A stretch of DNA of 8,468 bases, taken from contig CAMOEO010000120.1 in NCBI GenBank assembly GCA_946612175.1, positions 1-8,468 of the forward strand. Reading direction: 5' to 3'. Under the pieces are notes generated by a model. The model did not search any database, was not told the origin of the DNA, and saw only the letters and a list, made by a program, of their open reading frames with translations. Source of the stretch: an uncultured Verrucomicrobiota bacterium (GTDB lineage Bacteria; Verrucomicrobiota; Kiritimatiellia; RFP12; UBA3636). The position numbers and the translations under genes are program-made. The first letter of the stretch is position 1; the number at the start of each line of letters is the position of its first letter. Shown here piece after piece: positions 5,273 through 8,468 of this stretch.

Positions 5273-6645
5273 GGGGCGCGGGGCGGGCGGGGGGCGCGGC
5301 GGACGACGACCCGGAGCACGGGGCAGGGCGGGAGCAGGAGGCGGGCCTCGGGATGGACGCGGAAGTACAGGTCCAGCGACCAGAGGCAGCGGGCGAGGGA
5401 GAACGGGACGAGGGCCATCGCGTAGGCGAAGAGCAGGAGCGGAGGGACGGCGGAGAGCAGCGGGGCGAGGAGCCAGACGACGGTGGAGGCGGCGGCGATC
5501 GCGGCGAGGGCGAGGCCGGAGAGGACGAGCAGGTAGAGGGAGTACCAGGGGCCGGTTTCGCGGAGGGCGTCGCGGAGGGCGTCGCGCATCGACATGCGGC
5601 GGAGGGCGACGCGGGGGAGGGCGAAGTCGCGAAGGAAGCCGGTCGCGACCATGTCGGCGAGCAGGAGCGCGAGGCCGGAGAGGACGGTCCCGAGCGTCAG
5701 GAGGGGAGGGACGGGGGCGGCGGGGTCGAGCGCGGCGAAGCGGCGCAGGACGACGACCGTGGCGGCGGCCTCGACGGCGAGGGCGCCGAGGCGGAGCGCG
5801 ACGAGCCCGCGGAAGAGGGGGCGGGAGATCGCGCGGGCGCCGGCCCAGGCGAGGCCGAGGGGTTCGTCGCGCCGGTAGACGCGGCCGAGGAGGAGCGACC
5901 AGCCGCGGGCGAGGAGCCAGGCGTGGAGGACGGCGAAGAGGACCAGCGCGGAGAGGAGGGGGACGAGGACCGCGGCGCGGAGGGCGGCCGGGGCGGAGGA
6001 GAACCAGGCGGAGGCCTCGCGGGACGTGTCGCGCAGCGAGGCGCCGAGGTCGCGCCAGACGGCGAACGGATCGGCGACCGCCTCGGGGGCGCCGGCGAGG
6101 TAGGCCCGGGTCCAGCGTTCGGGGAAGGTGAAGAGCGGGGAGGAGAAGACGCGGTCGAGTCCGACGGGCCGGAGCCGTTCGACGGTGGCGGGGTCGGTGG
6201 CCCCGACGATGCGGAACTCGCTCTGGGCGCCGACGACGGCGATCAGGACCGCGAGGGCGATGGCGCACCAGCGGCCGAGGGAGAACGGGGAGAAGAGGAG
6301 GACGCGCATGTTCGCCATGGCGATGGCGAACGAGAGCAGGACGCGGGGGCGCTCGGGGGGGCGGGCGTCGGGGGCCTCGGGCGCGAACGGGGAGCGGAGC
6401 CCGGGCGGGAGCGGGGGCGGCGCGGCGGGCGGGGCGTCCGGCTCGGGGTCGGGGGGCGCGGCCTCCGGCGGGGGCGGGAAGAGCGCGTCGAGCGTCGAGG
6501 CGGGGCGCCACTCGGCGCCGTAGCCGGGCGTCCAGACGAGGTCGCCGGGGCCGAAGGCGCCCGCGCGGGCCGCGTCGCGCAGCTCCGCCCAGGAGAGGGG
6601 GCCGGTCCGGCTCCCGTCCTTCGCGTAGTACCAGACGACGTTCAT
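5269..6645 (-). CDS. GYF_2-domain multi-spanning membrane protein
   Basis: This 458-residue protein has a GYF_2 (DUF4339-type) domain at about 4-55, with VWYYAKDGSRTGPLS, L22 and the later W38 and W46 of the fold. A Pro-rich linker follows (about 57-100), then a membrane domain with roughly six hydrophobic stretches (near 127-140, 222-246, 278-300, 315-336, 367-393 and 398-418). GYF domains bind proline-rich peptides, so the N-terminus may recruit a partner or fold back on its own linker; this is inference. The segment DMVATGFLRDFALPRVALRRMSMRDAL resembles the amphipathic turn of bacterial membrane domains of the glycerophosphodiester-phosphodiesterase membrane type, but catalytic residues are not evident. 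The start is set by the GYF fold beginning at residue 4 and by the ATGA overlap with the preceding gene. Its stop likewise overlaps the protease start. Function unknown. Confidence 0.85.
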   Translation of the reverse strand: MNVVWYYAKDGSRTGPLSWAELRDAARAGAFGPGDLVWTPGYGAEWRPASTLDALFPPPPEAAPPDPEPDAPPAAPPPLPPGLRSPFAPEAPDARPPERPRVLLSFAIAMANMRVLLFSPFSLGRWCAIALAVLIAVVGAQSEFRIVGATDPATVERLRPVGLDRVFSSPLFTFPERWTRAYLAGAPEAVADPFAVWRDLGASLRDTSREASAWFSSAPAALRAAVLVPLLSALVLFAVLHAWLLARGWSLLLGRVYRRDEPLGLAWAGARAISRPLFRGLVALRLGALAVEAAATVVVLRRFAALDPAAPVPPLLTLGTVLSGLALLLADMVATGFLRDFALPRVALRRMSMRDALRDALRETGPWYSLYLLVLSGLALAAIAAASTVVWLLAPLLSAVPPLLLFAYAMALVPFSLARCLWSLDLYFRVHPEARLLLPPCPVLRVVVRRAPRPPRAP

Positions 6646-7232
6646 GGAAGCGCGGCGGGGACGCCGTTCGTGGCGGGGGCGGGGGCGACGGGGGCGAAGC
6701 CCGCGGCGCCCGGCAGGGCGGCGCGCTCGGCGACGCGGGCGACGAGGCGCTCGACGAGGGGCAGGGCGGTGCGGCCGGAGACGGACTCCTCGAAGACGAC
6801 GCGGCGGACGGCCTCGATCGGGAGCAGGCGCAGGAAGGCGAAGACCGTCAGCACGGCGATGGAGGTGGTGGCGAGGCGGAGGAAGGCCCCGATCACGCTG
6901 TCGGCCGGCTGGCCGACGAGGAGCTTGAGGAATCGGCGCGCGAAGGCGCGGACGACGGCGCCGGCGATGGCGGCGAGGAGGACGGTCGCGGCGAAGGCGA
7001 GGACGGAGTGCGCCTCGCCCTCGGCGGGGAAGAACGAGCGGACGAACGGATAGGCGACGGCGAGGACGGCGAGGCCGGTGCCGAACGCGAGGAGGCGGGA
7101 GACCTCGCCCGCGAGGCCGCGGACGGCGCCGAAGACGAGCGACAGCGCGAGGAGGACGGCGACGGCGGCGTCCACCCACCCGGCGGCGGAGAGGACGGGG
7201 ACGGACACGGCGAGGAGGGGCGCGGGGTTCAT
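6642..7232 (-). CDS. CvpA-family membrane protein
   Basis: This 196-residue protein has four predicted membrane segments (about 20-36, 48-66, 77-97 and 119-137). The first carries the CvpA pattern: D21, then GAVRGLAGEVSRLLAFGTG (35-53). CvpA proteins of Gram-negatives are inner-membrane proteins first linked to colicin V production and later to bile-salt and envelope-stress tolerance; the mechanism is unsettled. The tail after segment four (about 140-196) is longer than the bare fold and ends in a Pro/Ala-rich stretch. It is the second gene of the operon: its ATG overlaps the stop of the TPR lipoprotein and its TGA overlaps the start of the GYF_2 gene, both as ATGA. No Shine-Dalgarno precedes it. 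Orthology with enterobacterial cvpA is not shown by context (no purF nearby), so no symbol is given. Confidence 0.82.
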   Translation of the reverse strand: MNPAPLLAVSVPVLSAAGWVDAAVAVLLALSLVFGAVRGLAGEVSRLLAFGTGLAVLAVAYPFVRSFFPAEGEAHSVLAFAATVLLAAIAGAVVRAFARRFLKLLVGQPADSVIGAFLRLATTSIAVLTVFAFLRLLPIEAVRRVVFEESVSGRTALPLVERLVARVAERAALPGAAGFAPVAPAPATNGVPAALP

Positions 7233-8164
7233 CGGGCGGCGTCGGGGTCGAGGGCGGGAAAGCGGGCGTCGCCGGGGAAGAGGAGGGCGCCGAGGCGCTC
7301 GTTGCCGCGGGCCTTCTCCTCGTCGCCGGGGTGGCCGCGGCGGCGGAGGAAGGCGATCTGGCGCTTGAGGATTCCGGCGTTGGAGGGGTCGAGCTTGAAC
7401 GCCGAGGAGGCGAGGGCGCAGGCCTTCTCGGCGTCGCCGGCGCGGGCGGCGCCGGCGGCCTTGGTCATGAGGTCGTCGACCTTGTTCTCGACCTCCTCGG
7501 GGCGGATGGCGCCGAGCGAGGAGAACCGGCGTGCGGCCTCGGCGCACTGCTCGGGGTAGGCGCGGGAGGCGGGGGAGACGAGGAAGCGGTAGAGGCAGGA
7601 GACGGCCTTCTCGAACTCGGGGAACTTGTCCATGTAGAGGACGCCGGCGTTGTAGAGGCAGACCGGGTCGTCGGGGTTCTCTGCGAGGGCGGTGTCGAGC
7701 AGGTCCTTGGCCGAGCCGTTGAAGCCCTGGTCCATCTCGCAGGCGGCGAGGCCGGCGCGGAGGTAGGGGCGGTAGTTGACCTTGCGGATGGCGGCCTCGA
7801 AGGCGTTGGCGGCGCCCTTGAAGTTGCCGCGGCGGCGGCGGGCCTCGGCGAGGCCCTCGAGCGCGGCGGCGTCGTCGGGGTCCGCGGTGAGGTCGTCGGC
7901 GCGGAGGAAGGCGCGCTCGGCGGCCTTGTTGTGGCTGGCCATGAGGTTGGCCATGCCGAGGTTGAAGAAGACGTCGGCGGAGTCGGGGTGGGCCTTGGCG
8001 GCGATCTCGAGCATGCGGACGGCCTTCTCCCAGTCGCCGGCCTCGAGGGCGGCCTGGCCCTCGGCGACGGCGGTCTCGGGCGGGACGCGGCCGCACCCCG
8101 GGGCGAGGAGGAGCGCCGCGAGGATCGGGGCGAGGGCGGCGGAGCGGAGCGGAAGCGTGTGCAT
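7229..8164 (-). CDS. TPR-repeat lipoprotein
   Basis: This is a 311-residue exported protein made of tetratricopeptide repeats. The first 24 residues form a signal peptide: Arg7, a hydrophobic core, then LLLAPGC with Cys24 as the probable lipidation site. The APG before Cys is a loose match to the lipobox, so a plain signal peptidase I protein cannot be excluded. Repeats lie near 31-64, 65-98, 99-132, 133-166 and 167-200, with one more around 233-263; typical units are GDWEKAVRMLEIAAKAHPDSADV and FFNLGMANL...AAERAFLRAD. TPR lipoproteins are envelope scaffolds for protein complexes. The frame stays open upstream to 8368, but the start at 8164 is chosen because it gives the signal peptide and lies 46 bases after a good -10 box. 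No Shine-Dalgarno is present: the leader before the ATG is pyrimidine-rich. It heads the operon and its stop overlaps the CvpA-like start. Confidence 0.88.
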   Translation of the reverse strand: MHTLPLRSAALAPILAALLLAPGCGRVPPETAVAEGQAALEAGDWEKAVRMLEIAAKAHPDSADVFFNLGMANLMASHNKAAERAFLRADDLTADPDDAAALEGLAEARRRRGNFKGAANAFEAAIRKVNYRPYLRAGLAACEMDQGFNGSAKDLLDTALAENPDDPVCLYNAGVLYMDKFPEFEKAVSCLYRFLVSPASRAYPEQCAEAARRFSSLGAIRPEEVENKVDDLMTKAAGAARAGDAEKACALASSAFKLDPSNAGILKRQIAFLRRRGHPGDEEKARGNERLGALLFPGDARFPALDPDAAR

Positions 8165-8210
8165 GGAGGGAAGGACGGGGAAAGGGGAGGCGGGGGACGT
8201 TGCGGCGTCT

Positions 8211-8239
8211 ATACTACCATGCCGCCTCCCAAATGTCCA
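8211..8239 (-). promoter_or_regulatory. Extended -10 promoter of the four-gene operon
   Basis: On the minus strand TGGACA (8239-8234, 5 of 6 to TTGACA) is followed after 17 bases by TAGTAT (8216-8211, 4 of 6 to TATAAT), with TGG directly before it forming the extended TGn motif. Transcription would start near 8204 and give a leader of about 40 nt made almost only of C and T near the ATG at 8164. This is the best promoter match I found in the window. Confidence 0.6.
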
Positions 8240-8276
8240 CGCTCCCGCGCGCGATGGGGGCGGCGCCCGCCCGCGT

Positions 8277-8304
8277 CGCGCCATGGATGGCGGCGCGTTT
8301 TTTT
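8277..8304 (+). terminator. Plus-strand intrinsic terminator without an obvious gene
   Basis: CGCGCC (8277-8282) pairs with GGCGCG (8292-8297) around a 9-nt loop and is followed at once by seven T (8298-8304), the classic rho-independent layout on the plus strand. No plus-strand gene lies between 1635 and this point. It could stop antisense transcription leaving the operon region, or end a short RNA starting near 8215-8225 (TATACT at 8210-8215 is a -10-like box with no -35). Read on the minus strand it has an A-run in front and no T-run behind. Confidence 0.55.
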
Positions 8305-8343
8305 GTAACATTGCGCCTCGGATTCGTGCATACTCCGCGACAA

Positions 8344-8362
8344 CGCGACGCAGATCGTCGCG
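8344..8362. repeat. Inverted repeat downstream of the partial gene
   Basis: CGCGACG (8344-8350) and CGTCGCG (8356-8362) form a perfect 7-bp stem with the loop CAGAT. It lies 36 bases past the stop of the minus-strand gene entering from the right and may be its transcript end, but only a short, mixed TTGT follows on the minus strand, so a factor-independent terminator is doubtful. Confidence 0.35.
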
Positions 8363-8397
8363 AACCATCGAACCCGGGACCTGGAGCGAGAAGCGTT

Positions 8398-8468
8398 CTA
8401 GTCCCAGGGCGTCGGCCGGCGCTTCGGCAGCGGCTCGGGCGGCATCTCGTGCAGCACCGGGTCTCGGC
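8398..8468 (-). CDS. C-terminal end of an unidentified protein (partial)
   Basis: A minus-strand frame enters from the right edge and ends at TAG (8400-8398). Only 22 residues are visible, ending in EPLPKRRPTPWD. The Pro-rich, basic tail with a final Trp-Asp looks like a genuine flexible C-terminus, and the stop is followed by a non-coding gap holding a hairpin and the operon promoter. The family cannot be named from this tail. The other open minus frame through this stretch gives Ala/Arg-rich low-complexity sequence and is judged a shadow. Confidence 0.5.
   Translation of the reverse strand, partial: RDPVLHEMPPEPLPKRRPTPWD

Noticed and set aside
3551..5425. Plus-strand open frame rich in Glu and Gly (624 codons)
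   Set aside because: It is the complement of CTC/GCC-rich membrane-protein codons on the minus strand and has no recognisable motif.
8219..8308. Plus-strand 29-codon ORF ending in the terminator T-run (starts MPPPKCPRSR)
   Set aside because: The ATG lies only 3 bases after the -10-like box, there is no ribosome site, and the Arg-rich sequence is what GC-rich noise gives. A non-coding short RNA is the better reading if anything is transcribed.
8303..8334. Possible plus-strand promoter TTGTAA with CATACT
   Set aside because: The spacing is 20 bases, the match is poor, and no plus-strand gene follows in the window.
8165..8368. Upstream extension of the TPR lipoprotein frame to 8368
   Set aside because: It would cover the promoter and terminator region and put 68 unrelated residues before a clear signal peptide.
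8361..8385. GGTTCGA on the minus strand, resembling a tRNA T-loop
   Set aside because: The flanking bases do not form the 5-bp T stem, and no anticodon arm or acceptor stem is found nearby.

Overview
This is a very GC-rich bacterial chromosomal window. It holds one plus-strand gene at the left, then a run of minus-strand membrane and envelope genes. The gene set (lipoprotein TPR, CvpA-like, GYF_2-domain membrane protein, CPBP protease, large GT-C-like membrane protein) and the missing Shine-Dalgarno sequences fit an environmental Gram-negative, perhaps a PVC-superphylum lineage such as Kiritimatiellota or Verrucomicrobiota. That placement is a low-confidence inference. No rRNA, tRNA, CRISPR array, transposase or phage gene is visible.

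Layout. Positions 1-216 carry no convincing gene but hold several inverted repeats, including a perfect 13-bp palindrome over the putative promoter of the first gene. A MATE-family efflux transporter follows on the plus strand (217-1635). It converges with a large minus-strand gene (1632-4492), and the two stop codons share one CTAG. The large gene is a polytopic GT-C/YfhO-like membrane protein. As sequenced it is split into two frames at a run of 13 C (minus strand). One extra C would give a continuous 953-residue protein. A second run of 14 C lies in frame earlier in the same gene.

Right of a 54-bp gap, four minus-strand genes form a tight operon read from right to left: TPR lipoprotein (8164-7229), CvpA-like protein (7232-6642), GYF_2-domain multi-spanning protein (6645-5269) and CPBP intramembrane protease (5272-4547). 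Each of the three junctions is a 4-base ATGA stop/start overlap. A good extended -10 promoter lies upstream of the lipoprotein. The large GT-C-like gene has its own promoter in the gap after the protease and could also be reached by read-through.

The 8165-8397 gap holds the operon promoter and a plus-strand intrinsic terminator that has no plus-strand gene in front of it. The last 71 bases encode the C-terminal tail of another minus-strand protein.

The plus strand appears G-rich over G-poor complements throughout. The plus-strand gene favours G-ending codons and the minus-strand genes C-ending codons, so strand bias rather than gene identity seems to set codon choice. The many long ORFs opposite the real genes are products of this GC content. 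The most interesting points are the split poly-C gene, the fully coupled four-gene envelope operon, the -10 boxes placed so close to two start codons that leaderless mRNAs are expected, and the orphan terminator.
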